DNA of 64,000 bases from Mesorhizobium australicum (GTDB lineage Bacteria; Pseudomonadota; Alphaproteobacteria; Rhizobiales; Rhizobiaceae), in assembly GCF_900177325.1 (NCBI RefSeq), contig NZ_FXBL01000004.1, positions 248,001 through 312,000 of the forward strand, given 5' to 3'. The notes under the pieces were generated by a model. The model saw only the letters and a program-made list of their open reading frames with translations, was not told the DNA's origin and searched no databases. Positions 27,718 to 39,033 of the stretch are shown here, in pieces; position 1 is the stretch's first letter, and the number at the start of each line of letters is the position of its first letter. Both the position numbers and the translations under genes were made by a program.

Positions 27718-28674
27718 TCAGAACAGCGCTTCGATGTCGGCGAGGCGCTCGTTGACCAGCCAGCCGTAATAGTTCTCTTCGGGAAGCTTCGGTTCCTGCC
27801 CCGCCGCTGCCCGCCGCTCGTTCTCCGCCTTCAGGGCGTAGGCACGAGCCTCGGGACCGCCGACATTGTAGAGCGTCGCGGTCAGGCCCGGATTCTGCGA
27901 GATGTCGAAGCCGGCGATGGTCCTGTAGGCGTCGATCGCCTTGCGCAGGGTCGCCGCGACGTAGGGCAGCGTCTGATCCGGATCCATGATCGTGGCATAG
28001 ACCGCCTGCGGATCGCGATAGTCGAGCGTCGGCGCGCCGGTCACCTTGGACACCGTGTCCGTCATCTGCAGGGCCGTCAGCGGGTTGAGCTGGCCGATGC
28101 CGAAGGTCTGCCCCGCATAGAAGGGCTGGAAGAAGACCGCGCTGAAGCGGTTGTTCGGAAATTGCTTTCCGTCGACGGACTTGCCCTTGAAAGAGGCGTT
28201 CCAGACATCCTCGCGGCAGGTCCAGACCGCATAGCTGCCCGGCAGGCTCTCGCACCGGGCAAACTGCGGCCGTTCAATGAAGGTGGCGATGTCCTCGCCC
28301 TCATAGGAGAACGAGAAGCTGGAGCCGAGATAGGAGACCGCCTTGACGTAATAGGTCTGGAGCCGGTCGTAGGCATCCACATTGTAGGTATGCTCGCCGA
28401 CGATGGCTCCGGCGATGTGCAGCGGGCTGATGTCGAACTGGCGCGCAACCGCCACGATCTTCTGCCGAAGCGCCTTGTCGTTGCGCAGCAGGGCGATCAC
28501 CTTGCGGTATTTCGCGTCGTAGCTGGTCTTGAGCGCCTTGGTGCGAGAGGCAGAGCCGCCGGGAACCTGCGGCTGCTCGATGCTGCGGTTTCCGCTCGGA
28601 ACGACGGTCGCGGCTGTGGCAGGGACAGCCGCCAGCACCGAAAGTCCCATCAGCACGACGGCCAGCTTCTTCAT
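27718..28674 (-). CDS. DUF1402 family exported protein with lysozyme-like motifs
   Basis: This conserved rhizobial protein of unknown function has 318 residues from the ATG at 28674, with a clear signal peptide (about 1-22, MKKLAVVLMG... ending AATA). I see two elements reminiscent of soluble lytic transglycosylases: IAGAIVGEHTYN, with Glu94 in the position of a catalytic acid, and FGIGQLNPLTALQM (residues 191-204), like the GxMQxxPxTA loop. Two cysteines (Cys141, Cys153) could form a periplasmic disulfide. A peptidoglycan hydrolase activity is my inference, not an established annotation. It lies downstream of hslU on the same strand with a 143-base gap. Confidence 0.82.
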   Translation of the reverse strand: MKKLAVVLMGLSVLAAVPATAATVVPSGNRSIEQPQVPGGSASRTKALKTSYDAKYRKVIALLRNDKALRQKIVAVARQFDISPLHIAGAIVGEHTYNVDAYDRLQTYYVKAVSYLGSSFSFSYEGEDIATFIERPQFARCESLPGSYAVWTCREDVWNASFKGKSVDGKQFPNNRFSAVFFQPFYAGQTFGIGQLNPLTALQMTDTVSKVTGAPTLDYRDPQAVYATIMDPDQTLPYVAATLRKAIDAYRTIAGFDISQNPGLTATLYNVGGPEARAYALKAENERRAAAGQEPKLPEENYYGWLVNERLADIEALF

Positions 28675-28817
28675 TCTTCGCCCGGATTCGCGACTTCGCC
28701 TAAGCCCCTGTCCCCGTCTAAGGACTGCCCTTCGGGAAGTCGAGTGCGAAGACACAGGCAATCGACTGGTCCAATCCGAAGAAGATCGGGGGTGGCCCGA
28801 AGGCCACACCCCAGCCT

Positions 28818-30133
<1,316 letters not shown>

Positions 30134-30137
<4 letters not shown>

Positions 30138-30637
30138 TCTTCCTCGGCATCCCGCGCCATCATCAGGGCGGTGCCATAGATTGTCGTTCTCGTGTCGAAG
30201 GCCTTGAAACCTGCCTTCTCATAGGCGCGGATTGCCCTGGCGTTGGTCGGCTCCGGATCGATGATCAACCGGGGCGCCCCTTCCTCGAACAGCTGTTCGG
30301 CGAACTGGGCGATGATCGCGCTGCCATGGCCCTTGCCGAGCAGGTCCGCTTCGCCGATCGAGATATCGATGCCGAGCGTGCCGAACGGCTGGTCCTGATA
30401 GGGATGGTCGTCCTCCATATGCGGATCGTAGCTCTGGAGATAGGCGACCGGCCTGCCGTTCAACTCGACGATCAGCGGCTCGACCGACACCTCCTCCATC
30501 GCCTGGCGGATTTCGGCGATGCCCTTGTCGGGATCGCCCCACCATTCGGCGACGTGCGGCTGTCTCAGCCAGGTCCCGAGCAGCGGAAGATCGGCTTCCT
30601 CTACCGCGCGGAAATCGTAGCGAGGCTCACGCGGCAT
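30134..30637 (-). CDS. GNAT acetyltransferase, AAC(6')-like, within the hslVU operon
   Basis: This acetyl-CoA-dependent N-acetyltransferase has 167 residues from the ATG at 30637, which overlaps the hslV stop by 11 bases (ATGCCGCGTGA). A TTG at 30649 is a weaker alternative. [16 protein letters not shown] and the acetyl-CoA loop [14 protein letters not shown] resemble aminoglycoside 6'-acetyltransferases. Resistance should not be assumed, because this gene is a fixed member of the operon in rhizobia. Its substrate is unknown. It overlaps both neighbours, so its dose is tied to the protease. Confidence 0.88.
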
Positions 30638-31175
30638 CGATCGATTCAAGCGTGACGGACTGGTTGGTGTAGATGCAGATGTCGGCTGCGATCTCCATCG
30701 CCTTGCGGGCGATCTCCTCAGCGTCCTTGTCCGTATCGATCAGCGCGCGGGCAGCGGCGAGCGCATAATTGCCGCCGGAACCGATCGCCATCACGCCATG
30801 CTCGGGTTCGAGCACGTCGCCCGTGCCGGTCAGCGCCAGCGTCACCGACTTGTCCGCCACCAGCATCATCGCCTCGAGGCGACGGAGATAGCGGTCGGTG
30901 CGCCAGTCCTTGGCCAGTTCCACGCAGGCGCGGGTCAGCTGGTCGGGATACTGTTCGAGCTTGGATTCGAGGCGTTCGAGAAGGGTGAAGGCATCCGCGG
31001 TGGCGCCGGCGAAGCCGGCGATGACATTGCCCTTGCCGATGCGACGCACCTTCTTGGCATTGCCCTTCATCACGGTGTTGCCGAGACTCACCTGGCCGTC
31101 GCCGGCGATCACGACCTTCCCGCCCTTGCGCACGGTGACGATCGTCGTGCCGTGCATGATGATTTCTTCAGACAT
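30627..31175 (-). CDS. hslV: ATP-dependent protease peptidase subunit HslV (ClpQ)
   Basis: HslV is the proteasome-like peptidase of the HslUV complex. It has 182 residues. The N-terminal threonine nucleophile is exposed after removal of the short propeptide (MHG before [10 protein letters not shown]). The [13 protein letters not shown] and [14 protein letters not shown] motifs are family marks. It is first in the operon and divergent from hisB across 199 bases in which I could not identify a convincing heat-shock promoter. Confidence 0.97.
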   Translation of the reverse strand: MSEEIIMHGTTIVTVRKGGKVVIAGDGQVSLGNTVMKGNAKKVRRIGKGNVIAGFAGATADAFTLLERLESKLEQYPDQLTRACVELAKDWRTDRYLRRLEAMMLVADKSVTLALTGTGDVLEPEHGVMAIGSGGNYALAAARALIDTDKDAEEIARKAMEIAADICIYTNQSVTLESIDAA

Positions 31176-31374
31176 GAGATACTCCGATAGCGAAACGGCC
31201 TGGCCCGAAGCGCCATGGTCGTTCCCGATGCCGGACTATGTATGCACGCCGACCGCGATTGCAATCTGCACGGAACCCTCGCCCTTTGGGCAGGTTCGGT
31301 GCCTCGCCTTAACTGGAAATGAAGTCGTCATGCTGTTATGAGGCGGTCACCTTCGGGACCCAGGAACAGGCAGA

Positions 31375-31983
31375 ATGTCCAGCACCACCCCGCGCCGCGC
31401 CGAAATCAGCCGGGCGACCAAGGAAACGGAGATCTACGTTTCGGTCGATCTCGACGGATCGGGCAAGTTCGACGTCTCCACCGGCGTCGGCTTCTTCGAC
31501 CATATGCTGGAGCAGCTGTCGCGGCATTCGCTGATCGACATGACCGTCAGGGCCAAGGGCGACCTGCACATCGACGACCACCACACGGTGGAGGATGTCG
31601 GCATCGCACTCGGACAGGCGATCTCGAAGGCGCTGGGAGAGCGGCGCGGCATCTGCCGCTACGCCTCGCTCGACCTTGCCATGGACGAGACGCTGACGCG
31701 CGCCGCGATCGACGTGTCCGGCCGGCCGTTCCTCGTCTGGAACGTCGCCTTCACCTCGCCGAAGATCGGCACGTTCGACACCGAGCTGGTGCGCGAGTTC
31801 TTCCAGGCGCTGTCGCAGAACGCCGGCGTGACGCTGCACGTCGCCAATCACTACGGCGCCAACAGCCACCACATCGCCGAGACCTGCTTCAAGGCCGTGG
31901 CGCGGGTGCTGCGGACGGCGATCGAGGCCGATCCGCGCCAGGCCGGTGCCATTCCCTCGACCAAGGGAACCCTGAAAGGATAG
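31375..31983 (+). CDS. hisB: Imidazoleglycerol-phosphate dehydratase
   Basis: HisB dehydrates imidazoleglycerol phosphate in histidine synthesis, using two Mn ions. It has 202 residues, the monofunctional form without the phosphatase domain. The metal-binding repeats [23 protein letters not shown] and [15 protein letters not shown] are intact. It is the first gene of the his cluster, only 3 bases before the DUF2628 gene. Confidence 0.97.
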   Translation: MSSTTPRRAEISRATKETEIYVSVDLDGSGKFDVSTGVGFFDHMLEQLSRHSLIDMTVRAKGDLHIDDHHTVEDVGIALGQAISKALGERRGICRYASLDLAMDETLTRAAIDVSGRPFLVWNVAFTSPKIGTFDTELVREFFQALSQNAGVTLHVANHYGANSHHIAETCFKAVARVLRTAIEADPRQAGAIPSTKGTLKG

Positions 31984-31986
31984 TCC

Positions 31987-32460
31987 ATGGCGAGTTTTGT
32001 GGTCATGGAGGCCCCGGAGGGCGGCGATGAAGCGGCCTATATCCGGGACGGCTTCCACTTCTTTGCCTTCCTGCTACCTCCGATCTGGCTGGCCTGGCAC
32101 CGGCTCTGGATCGAGGCGTTGGTGGCGTTCGCCGTGATGGCCGTGCTCGGATCGCTCGGCAGCGTCTCCGGCCTCAGTGAGGCTGCTCCTTTGCTGTCGC
32201 TTCTCGTCTCGCTCTATGTCGGGCTGGAGGCCCCGGCGCTGCGCATCGCAGCGCTCCGCCGCCGTGGCTGGCGCGAATGGGGCGTGGTCGACGCCTACAA
32301 TCGCGACGACGCCGAGACGAAGCACCTGTTCGGCGACAGCGTCGAACAGGCAGAGGAAACGAGGGTGCCCGCGCCGATGCCCGAACCTCAGCCGCTGGCT
32401 CCGCGCGCAGGTCCGTCCGGTCCCGCCCTTGGGCTCTTTTCCTATCCGGGAGCGCGCTGA
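31987..32460 (+). CDS. DUF2628 membrane protein inside the his operon
   Basis: This 157-residue protein has a hydrophobic core (about residues 27-90, two or three helices) matching DUF2628, including [20 protein letters not shown], followed by a Pro-rich soluble tail. Its function is unknown. It lies between hisB and hisH, and its stop overlaps the hisH start by one base (TGATG), so it is translationally coupled to histidine genes. This placement is common in rhizobia. Confidence 0.85.
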   Translation: MASFVVMEAPEGGDEAAYIRDGFHFFAFLLPPIWLAWHRLWIEALVAFAVMAVLGSLGSVSGLSEAAPLLSLLVSLYVGLEAPALRIAALRRRGWREWGVVDAYNRDDAETKHLFGDSVEQAEETRVPAPMPEPQPLAPRAGPSGPALGLFSYPGAR

Positions 32461-33110
32461 TGCGGGTCGCGATCATCGACTACGGTTCGGGCAATCTCCG
32501 CTCGGCCACCAAGGCGTTCGAGCGCGCCGCGCGCGAGGCCGGCATCTCGGCCGAGATCGACCTGACGGCCGATGCGGAACGCGTGCGCACGGCGGACCGC
32601 ATCGTCCTGCCCGGCGTGGGCGCCTATGCCGACTGCGCTGCCGGCCTGCACGCGGTCGAAGGCATGTGGGAGGCGGTCGAGGACGTCGCCATCCGCAAGG
32701 CCCGCCCCTTTCTCGGCATTTGCGTCGGCATGCAGCTCATGTCCGACCGGGGGCTGGAAAAGACGATCACCAAGGGCTTCGGCTGGATCTCCGGCGACGT
32801 GAAGGAGATCGAGCCTCGCGATCCGTCGCTGAAGATCCCGCAGATCGGCTGGAACACGATTCACGTGAAACACCCACATCCGCTGTTCGACGGGATATCG
32901 ACCGGCGAGGGTGGGCTGCACGCCTATTTCGTGCATTCCTACCATCTGGATGCGACGGATCCGGATCAGGTTCTGGCGGTCACGGACTATGGCGGCCCGG
33001 TCACGGCCGCCGTCGGCCGAGACAATCTCGCCGGCACGCAGTTCCATCCCGAGAAGAGCCAGGCGCTCGGCTTGGCCTTGATCGCCAACTTCCTGAAATG
33101 GAAACCTTGA
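32460..33110 (+). CDS. hisH: Imidazole glycerol phosphate synthase, glutaminase subunit
   Basis: HisH releases ammonia from glutamine and channels it to HisF. It has 216 residues from the ATG at 32460 ([15 protein letters not shown]). The nucleophile Cys is in [11 protein letters not shown], and the His/Glu pair is in [10 protein letters not shown]. The frame stays open upstream through DUF2628, but only the part from 32460 is family-like. A parS-like sequence (14 of 16) lies at 32857-32872 within the codons for NTIHVKHP. Confidence 0.97.
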   Translation: MRVAIIDYGSGNLRSATKAFERAAREAGISAEIDLTADAERVRTADRIVLPGVGAYADCAAGLHAVEGMWEAVEDVAIRKARPFLGICVGMQLMSDRGLEKTITKGFGWISGDVKEIEPRDPSLKIPQIGWNTIHVKHPHPLFDGISTGEGGLHAYFVHSYHLDATDPDQVLAVTDYGGPVTAAVGRDNLAGTQFHPEKSQALGLALIANFLKWKP

Positions 33111-33120
33111 GGAGACCGCC

Positions 33121-33414
33121 ATGACGACCAAGAAGGGCTACTGGATGGCGATGGTCGACATCACCGATCCGGAGAACTACCCGCGCTACATGGCGGCGAA
33201 CAAGGCGGCGTTCGACAAATACGGCGCGAAATTCCTCGTCCGCGGTGGGCAGCACCAGATGTTCGAGGGGCCGGCCGCGACGCGCATGGTCGTCATCGAG
33301 TTCAAGGACTACCAGACCGCGCTCGACTGCCACAATTCGCCCGAATACCAGGCCGCGCTGAAGCTGCGCCAGCAATATGCCGTGTCGCACATGGCAGTGG
33401 TCGAGGGCGTCTGA
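33121..33414 (+). CDS. DUF1330 domain protein
   Basis: This small soluble protein of 97 residues has a dimeric alpha/beta-barrel (ferredoxin-like) fold expected for DUF1330. YWMAMVDITDPENYPRYM, GGQHQMFEGPAATRMVVIEF (core EGPAATRMVVIEF) and YQAALKLRQ are typical. The function is unknown. It is placed 10 bases after hisH and 3 bases before hisA, clearly within the his operon. AGGAG stands upstream of its ATG. Confidence 0.9.
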   Translation: MTTKKGYWMAMVDITDPENYPRYMAANKAAFDKYGAKFLVRGGQHQMFEGPAATRMVVIEFKDYQTALDCHNSPEYQAALKLRQQYAVSHMAVVEGV

Positions 33415-33417
33415 AGG

Positions 33418-34173
33418 ATGATCCTGTTTCCCGCGATCGACCTCAAGGACGGCAAATGCGTCCGCCTCAAGCTCGGCGACATGGCGACGGCGACCGTCTA
33501 TAACGAGGATCCCGCCGCCCAGGCGAAAGCCTTTGAAGACCAGGGTTTCTCCTGGCTGCACGTGGTCGATCTCAACGGCGCCTTCAAGGGCCAGAGCGTC
33601 AACAGCGCGGCCGTCGGCGCCATCCTCAAGGCGACGAAGAACCCTGTGCAGCTCGGCGGCGGCATCCGCACCATTCCGCAGATCGAGGATTGGCTCGACC
33701 GCGGCCTCGCGCGCGTCATCCTCGGCACCGTCGCCGTGCGCGACCCGGATCTGGTGAAGGAAGCCTGCCGCCTGTTTCCGGGTCGGATCGCCGTCGGTAT
33801 CGATGCCAAGAGCGGCAAGGTGGCGGTCGAAGGCTGGGCGGAAGCCTCGGAGCTCGGCGTCATCGAGCTCGCCCGCAAGTTCGAGGGCGCCGGCGTCGCC
33901 GCGATCATCTACACCGACATCGACCGCGATGGCGTGCTGACCGGCATCAACTGGGAATCGACCATCGAGCTGGCGAACGCGGTGTCCATTCCCGTCATCG
34001 CCTCCGGCGGTCTCGCCTCGCTCGCCGACATCGTGCGCATGACCATGCCGGACGCTCAAAAGCTCGAAGGCGCCATCTCCGGCCGCGCGCTCTATGACGG
34101 GCGCATCGACCCCGCGACCGCGCTGGCGATCCTGTCGGGCGATTATCAGCCGCCCAAGGGTATGCTAGACTAG
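33418..34173 (+). CDS. hisA: Phosphoribosylformimino-AICAR ribotide isomerase
   Basis: HisA catalyses the Amadori rearrangement of ProFAR in histidine synthesis. It is a 251-residue TIM barrel. [14 protein letters not shown] holds the first catalytic Asp, and [14 protein letters not shown] holds the second. [18 protein letters not shown] is the phosphate-binding part. Only four bases separate it from a Uma2 nuclease gene that interrupts the usual hisA-hisF order. Confidence 0.97.
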   Translation: MILFPAIDLKDGKCVRLKLGDMATATVYNEDPAAQAKAFEDQGFSWLHVVDLNGAFKGQSVNSAAVGAILKATKNPVQLGGGIRTIPQIEDWLDRGLARVILGTVAVRDPDLVKEACRLFPGRIAVGIDAKSGKVAVEGWAEASELGVIELARKFEGAGVAAIIYTDIDRDGVLTGINWESTIELANAVSIPVIASGGLASLADIVRMTMPDAQKLEGAISGRALYDGRIDPATALAILSGDYQPPKGMLD

Positions 34174-34177
34174 TCGT

Positions 34178-34744
34178 ATGAATATCCAGTCGAGACTGCC
34201 GACCACACCGGACGAATTCCTGCGCTGGAACGAAGGGCGCGAGGGCAAGCGGGAGTTCGTCAACGGAAAGGTGGTCGAGATGATGATCAACGTGACGCGG
34301 AACCATGCGCGGATCGCGACGAACACGCTTGTTGCGCTCGCTCGACGGCTGGATCTGGCCCGCTTTGATGTCGGTAGCGCAGATTTCGGCGTGCGTACTC
34401 CCGACGGCATCCGCTACCCCGACGTCTATGTGGATCATAAGACCGATGCTTCACGCGGCGACGATCTTGCAGCGACCGAACCCGTCATGCTGGTAGAGAT
34501 ACTGTCGTCTTCGTCCTATGGACGCGATTTTGTCGAGAAGCTTGCGGACTATAGTAAGGTAGCGTCACTTCGACACTATCTTATCCTTTCCCAGGACGAT
34601 CCCCGCGCGTGGCTTTGGTCACGGGGTGACAGCTCGGAATGGACGGGACCGAAGGAAATCGTCGGCGCCGACGAAAAAGTCGAGCTGCAGGCATTAGCCA
34701 TCGCTCTGGATATGTCCGAACTCTTTGCCGGCATCGGACATTGA
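34178..34744 (+). CDS. Uma2 family (DUF820) PD-(D/E)XK-like endonuclease
   Basis: This 188-residue protein has the restriction-endonuclease-like Uma2 fold. [13 protein letters not shown] is the conserved opening. [10 protein letters not shown] and [13 protein letters not shown] carry the Asp and Glu-x-x metal ligands, followed by [13 protein letters not shown]. The family is widespread, of unclear function, and often spread by transfer. It is wedged between hisA and hisF, and part of it is visibly lower in GC than its neighbours (29 G/C in the 60 bases from 34501). It is probably a late insertion that left the operon readable. Confidence 0.88.
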   Translation: MNIQSRLPTTPDEFLRWNEGREGKREFVNGKVVEMMINVTRNHARIATNTLVALARRLDLARFDVGSADFGVRTPDGIRYPDVYVDHKTDASRGDDLAATEPVMLVEILSSSSYGRDFVEKLADYSKVASLRHYLILSQDDPRAWLWSRGDSSEWTGPKEIVGADEKVELQALAIALDMSELFAGIGH

Positions 34745-34748
34745 TCAC

Positions 34749-35543
<795 letters not shown>

Positions 35544-35554
35544 ACGCGCCTGCG

Positions 35555-35878
35555 ATGGCCGGCTTTTCCCTGTCCGATCTCGAACGCATCATCGGCGAGC
35601 GCGCGCTTTCCGGCGACGACAGCTCGTGGACCGCGAAGCTCTACCGCTCCGGCATGGAGCGCGCCGCCAAGAAGATGGGCGAGGAAGCGGTGGAAACCGT
35701 GATCGCCGCCGTGAAAGGTGACGACGGAGCACTGGTTTCGGAGAGTGCCGACCTTCTCTATCATTGGCTGGTGGTCATGAAGGTCGCCGGAATACCGCTC
35801 TCGGACGTAATGACCGAGCTCGAGCGGCGCACCGCGCAGTCGGGAATCGCCGAAAAGGCGTCTCGCAAGCAGGACTGA
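35555..35878 (+). CDS. hisE: Phosphoribosyl-ATP pyrophosphatase
   Basis: HisE hydrolyses phosphoribosyl-ATP to phosphoribosyl-AMP, the second step of histidine synthesis. It is a stand-alone 107-residue protein of the all-alpha MazG-like fold. [14 protein letters not shown] and [13 protein letters not shown] carry the Mg-binding Glu and Asp residues. The companion hisI is not in the window. It is 17 bases before coaA. Confidence 0.95.
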   Translation: MAGFSLSDLERIIGERALSGDDSSWTAKLYRSGMERAAKKMGEEAVETVIAAVKGDDGALVSESADLLYHWLVVMKVAGIPLSDVMTELERRTAQSGIAEKASRKQD

Positions 35879-35895
35879 CGGCAAAGGATCGGCCG

Positions 35896-36855
35896 ATGGA
35901 TCAACTTGCTCCCACCGAGAAATACTCGCCCTACCGCGTCTTCACGGCGCAACAATGGGCCGGTTTCCGGGCCGACACCCCGCTGACGCTGAGAGCCGAC
36001 GAAGTGCAGCGGCTTCGCTCCATGAACGACCCGATCGATCTGGAGGAAGTGCGGCGCATCTACCTGTCGATGTCGCGCCTTCTGTCGGCACATGTCGAGG
36101 CAAGCCAGCTTCTCTTCCGCCAGCGCCAGCTCTTCTTTGGCACCGACGACGCGGTGAAGACGCCCTTCATCATCGGCATTGCCGGTTCGGTGGCGGTCGG
36201 CAAGTCGACCACCGCGCGTGTCCTGAAGGAGCTGCTGCAGCGCTGGCCGTCGAGCCCGAAGGTCGACCTGGTCACGACCGACGGCTTCCTCTGGCCGAAC
36301 GAGGTGCTGCGCCGCGAGAGCCTGATGGAGCGCAAGGGCTTTCCGGAAAGCTACGACGTCGGCGCCCTGCTCCGCTTCCTGTCCGCGATCAAGTCGGGCC
36401 AGCGCAATGTCCACGCGCCGCTCTATTCGCACCTGACCTACGACGTGCTGACCGGCCAGTTCGTCACCATCGATCGGCCCGACATCCTCATCTTCGAGGG
36501 CATCAACGTGCTCCAGACGCGCGACCTGCCGAAAGACGGCAAGGTGGTGCCCTTCGTGTCCGATTTCTTCGACTTCTCGATCTATATCGACGCCGAGGAG
36601 CAGCTGATCCACAAGTGGTATATCGACCGCTTCATGCGCCTGCGCGAGACCGCGTTCCGCGACCCGAATTCGTTCTTTCACCGCTATGCGAGCCTGTCGA
36701 AGGACGCGGCGCTCGCCATCGCCGAAGGCCTGTGGGCGAACATCAACCTCAAGAACCTGCACGAGAACATCCTGCCGACGCGCCCCCGCGCCGACCTGAT
36801 CCTCAAGAAGGGCGCCGACCACCTCATCGAGGAAGTGGCGCTCAGGAAACTCTGA
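35896..36855 (+). CDS. coaA: Pantothenate kinase, type I
   Basis: CoaA phosphorylates pantothenate, the first and usually feedback-inhibited step of CoA synthesis. It has 319 residues from the ATG at 35896, with AAAGGA about 8 bases upstream. The P-loop is [15 protein letters not shown], and the [10 protein letters not shown] and EGINVLQTR motifs follow. It closes the his cluster and is convergent with the PAP2 genes, overlapping the end of the first by 14 bases. Confidence 0.96.
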   Translation: MDQLAPTEKYSPYRVFTAQQWAGFRADTPLTLRADEVQRLRSMNDPIDLEEVRRIYLSMSRLLSAHVEASQLLFRQRQLFFGTDDAVKTPFIIGIAGSVAVGKSTTARVLKELLQRWPSSPKVDLVTTDGFLWPNEVLRRESLMERKGFPESYDVGALLRFLSAIKSGQRNVHAPLYSHLTYDVLTGQFVTIDRPDILIFEGINVLQTRDLPKDGKVVPFVSDFFDFSIYIDAEEQLIHKWYIDRFMRLRETAFRDPNSFFHRYASLSKDAALAIAEGLWANINLKNLHENILPTRPRADLILKKGADHLIEEVALRKL

Positions 36856-37900
36856 GAAAGACCTTCTTCACCACGACATATACGGCGACCGTGACCGCGA
36901 CGGCGACATAGCCGTCGATCGCGTAGTGCCAGGCGAGATAGACCGAGCTCGCCAGCACCAGCGCGACATAGGCAAAGGCCAGCATCCCCCATCGCCGGCT
37001 GAACTCCGCAACGAAGAGCGCGTTCAGCGTCACCAGGCCGACATGCATGCTCGGGAAGGCCGAGATGCCCGAGCCCAGGCCGGATTGCCCGCTGGAATAG
37101 AAGTGCCAGAGATAGTCCTGCACCCTCGTCGCCGAATGCGCGCTGTCGCCGGAGGCGGCAAGGAATGCGAGCTGCTCGCCGAAGCGTGCGGCGTCTCCCG
37201 TGACGAAGCCGTAGAACGCCGGCCCGGCCGACAGGAACAGGCCGGCGAGCAGATTGCCGACGAGAGCCCAGGTGATCATGTAGGTGACGAGATAGCGCGT
37301 GCGCACCGCGCCCATGCTTGCAGAGACCGCCATGAAGAAAAGCGTCGCGTAGCAGACGATGAACCAGCCCTGGTTGTAGTTCCACTCCACAAAGGCGCGG
37401 ACCCATGGAGTGCCGCCGACCGCATAGAGATAGCGCCAGGGATCGGCGCCGAAATGCAGCGCGCGGTCGATGTCGGCTTGCGCGACATCGTAGGGAAATC
37501 CCCCCTGCCACAGTGGCAACGCGGTCTTCAGTGAGGTGAAGGCGCCCTGGAAGACCATCATCGCCAGGAGCAGGCCAAGGCCCGTCGCGAACTGCTGGAT
37601 ATGCCTCGCGGCGAGCGCCTTGCGCAGCGCCAGCCGCCGGCCGTGCCGGGTCTCCAGACGATGGATGATCCGCAGGGCAAGCAGCAGCGCATAGATGGCC
37701 GGAAAGACCACGAAGAAGGCAGCCGGCCAGACGACGAAATAGGAGCCGAAAGCGAAGGCCTGCGTCGCGCCCGTCGAGAGGATCGCGATGCAGGCGCCGA
37801 TCGTGTAGACGGCGACAAGCAGATAGACCGGCAGGCCGATCGCGGACGCCGAGAGTGCCAATGGCCTCGAACTGCCCGCGGAAAGCGCTACCGAGCTCAT
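36842..37900 (-). CDS. PAP2-superfamily (Aur1/Ipt1-like) membrane protein, second of a tandem pair
   Basis: This polytopic inner-membrane protein of 352 residues starts at the ATG at 37900. The PAP2 catalytic elements are FPSMHVGL and LAWHYAIDG (His and Asp of the HxxxD motif), as in inositolphosphotransferase-type PAP2_3 domains. The upstream KxxxxxxRP motif of classic phosphatases is not evident. Such enzymes transfer or remove lipid-linked phosphate groups. It overlaps the upstream paralog by 4 bases. The substrate, a sphingolipid, inositol lipid or isoprenoid phosphate, cannot be told. Confidence 0.85.
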   Translation of the reverse strand: MSSVALSAGSSRPLALSASAIGLPVYLLVAVYTIGACIAILSTGATQAFAFGSYFVVWPAAFFVVFPAIYALLLALRIIHRLETRHGRRLALRKALAARHIQQFATGLGLLLAMMVFQGAFTSLKTALPLWQGGFPYDVAQADIDRALHFGADPWRYLYAVGGTPWVRAFVEWNYNQGWFIVCYATLFFMAVSASMGAVRTRYLVTYMITWALVGNLLAGLFLSAGPAFYGFVTGDAARFGEQLAFLAASGDSAHSATRVQDYLWHFYSSGQSGLGSGISAFPSMHVGLVTLNALFVAEFSRRWGMLAFAYVALVLASSVYLAWHYAIDGYVAVAVTVAVYVVVKKVFLRVS

Positions 37901-38985
37901 CGGAGCGCCTTTTCCGCTCGGCCTCGGCTTGCGAGCCCGGCGATATGCCACACGGCGACGGCCGCGATGGCGCCGACGATCCCGTCGACGGCATAGTGCC
38001 AGGCGAGATGGATCGAGCCGAGGAAGATCAGTACCGCGTAGAGGCTCAGCGCCAGTCCGAGACGCCGGCTTATCCGGAAGCCCGCGAGGGCGAACAGAAC
38101 CGCCTGGGCGTTGTGCATGCTCGGCATCGCCGAGATGCCACCCGGCTCCGCGATCACGTCGGTATAGGAGCTCCAGAGGAAAGCCTTCGACATCGTCGAA
38201 CTGAGGGGGAAGCTCTCGGTGACCCCGGCGAGATAGGCGTTGAGGCCGGAATAGGGTGCTGCGAGATCGGGAAACAGCGCCGGAAGGAAGCACGGCCCGG
38301 CCGACGAGAAGAGCAGCGCCATGCCGATCCCGATGCCGGTCCATGCAAGGAAGACGGCGAGCCAGTACTGCCGGCGCAGGTCCGGCGAGACATTGGGACT
38401 TACGGCGATCCAGGCCCAGACGATGAAGACCAGCGGCACCCAGGCCGAATAGAGGTAGTCGAGCACGATCGTGACGGCCGGATAGCCGAGGACGGGGTGC
38501 AGCCACTCCCAGGGTTGATATCCGCCGAACAGCACCGTGTCCCAGGCGAGGAACGTTGCGTCCCAGCCGAACGGCCTGATCACCGGAATGAGCGTCTTGT
38601 TGTAGAGGAACGAGCCCATGAAGAGCGCGAGGACGACGAACGAGAACATGAGCCGCGTCAGGCGACCGTTCGAGGCGATCGCGAGCAGCGTCCTGCCGAT
38701 CTCGTAGGTCGGGCGATCCGCGCGGCGCAGGAGCACGCGAATGCCGACGAATGCGATGACCGCGCTGCAAAGCACCGCGAATGCGCGCAGCGTCCGTTCC
38801 AGATAGACGACGATCATCGGCAGGAACTCGTCGCCGCGCAGCGCGGAGACGAGGATCGATGATGTCAGGAATACGCCCAGGAAGATGTAGATGACGCGGT
38901 TGTCCCGCATCTCCGCAACGAGCCAGCCCGAAAAGACCTGCGGCTGCTCCGCCGCGGCGGAGCGTTCCAACGCTGCTTCGCTCAT
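37897..38985 (-). CDS. PAP2-superfamily (Aur1/Ipt1-like) membrane protein, first of a tandem pair
   Basis: This 362-residue membrane protein has about seven or eight hydrophobic segments. Catalytic elements are MPSMHNAQAVLF and LAWHYAVDGIVG, aligned with the paralog downstream. The region around NKTLIPVIRPFGWD is additional. The two genes overlap (ATGA) and share the same topology but are clearly diverged, so this is an old duplication. A joint role in envelope lipid modification is inferred. Alternative: polyprenyl-phosphate phosphatases. Confidence 0.85.
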   Translation of the reverse strand: MSEAALERSAAAEQPQVFSGWLVAEMRDNRVIYIFLGVFLTSSILVSALRGDEFLPMIVVYLERTLRAFAVLCSAVIAFVGIRVLLRRADRPTYEIGRTLLAIASNGRLTRLMFSFVVLALFMGSFLYNKTLIPVIRPFGWDATFLAWDTVLFGGYQPWEWLHPVLGYPAVTIVLDYLYSAWVPLVFIVWAWIAVSPNVSPDLRRQYWLAVFLAWTGIGIGMALLFSSAGPCFLPALFPDLAAPYSGLNAYLAGVTESFPLSSTMSKAFLWSSYTDVIAEPGGISAMPSMHNAQAVLFALAGFRISRRLGLALSLYAVLIFLGSIHLAWHYAVDGIVGAIAAVAVWHIAGLASRGRAEKALR

Positions 38986-39033
38986 GCCTTTTCGGACCTG
39001 CCAAACCCTTAGCGGACTCCTATCCCAGTGCGC

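Noticed and set aside
31176..31374. Heat-shock (sigma-32) promoter for hslVU
   Set aside because: I searched the divergent gap on the minus strand and found no pair of boxes close enough to the sigma-32 consensus to report.
38986..39004. Long reading frame (720 codons) joining both PAP2 genes on the minus strand from 39004
   Set aside because: Only the part from 37900 has PAP2 character in this frame. The upstream part is an alternate frame of the first PAP2 gene, which itself encodes a complete protein.
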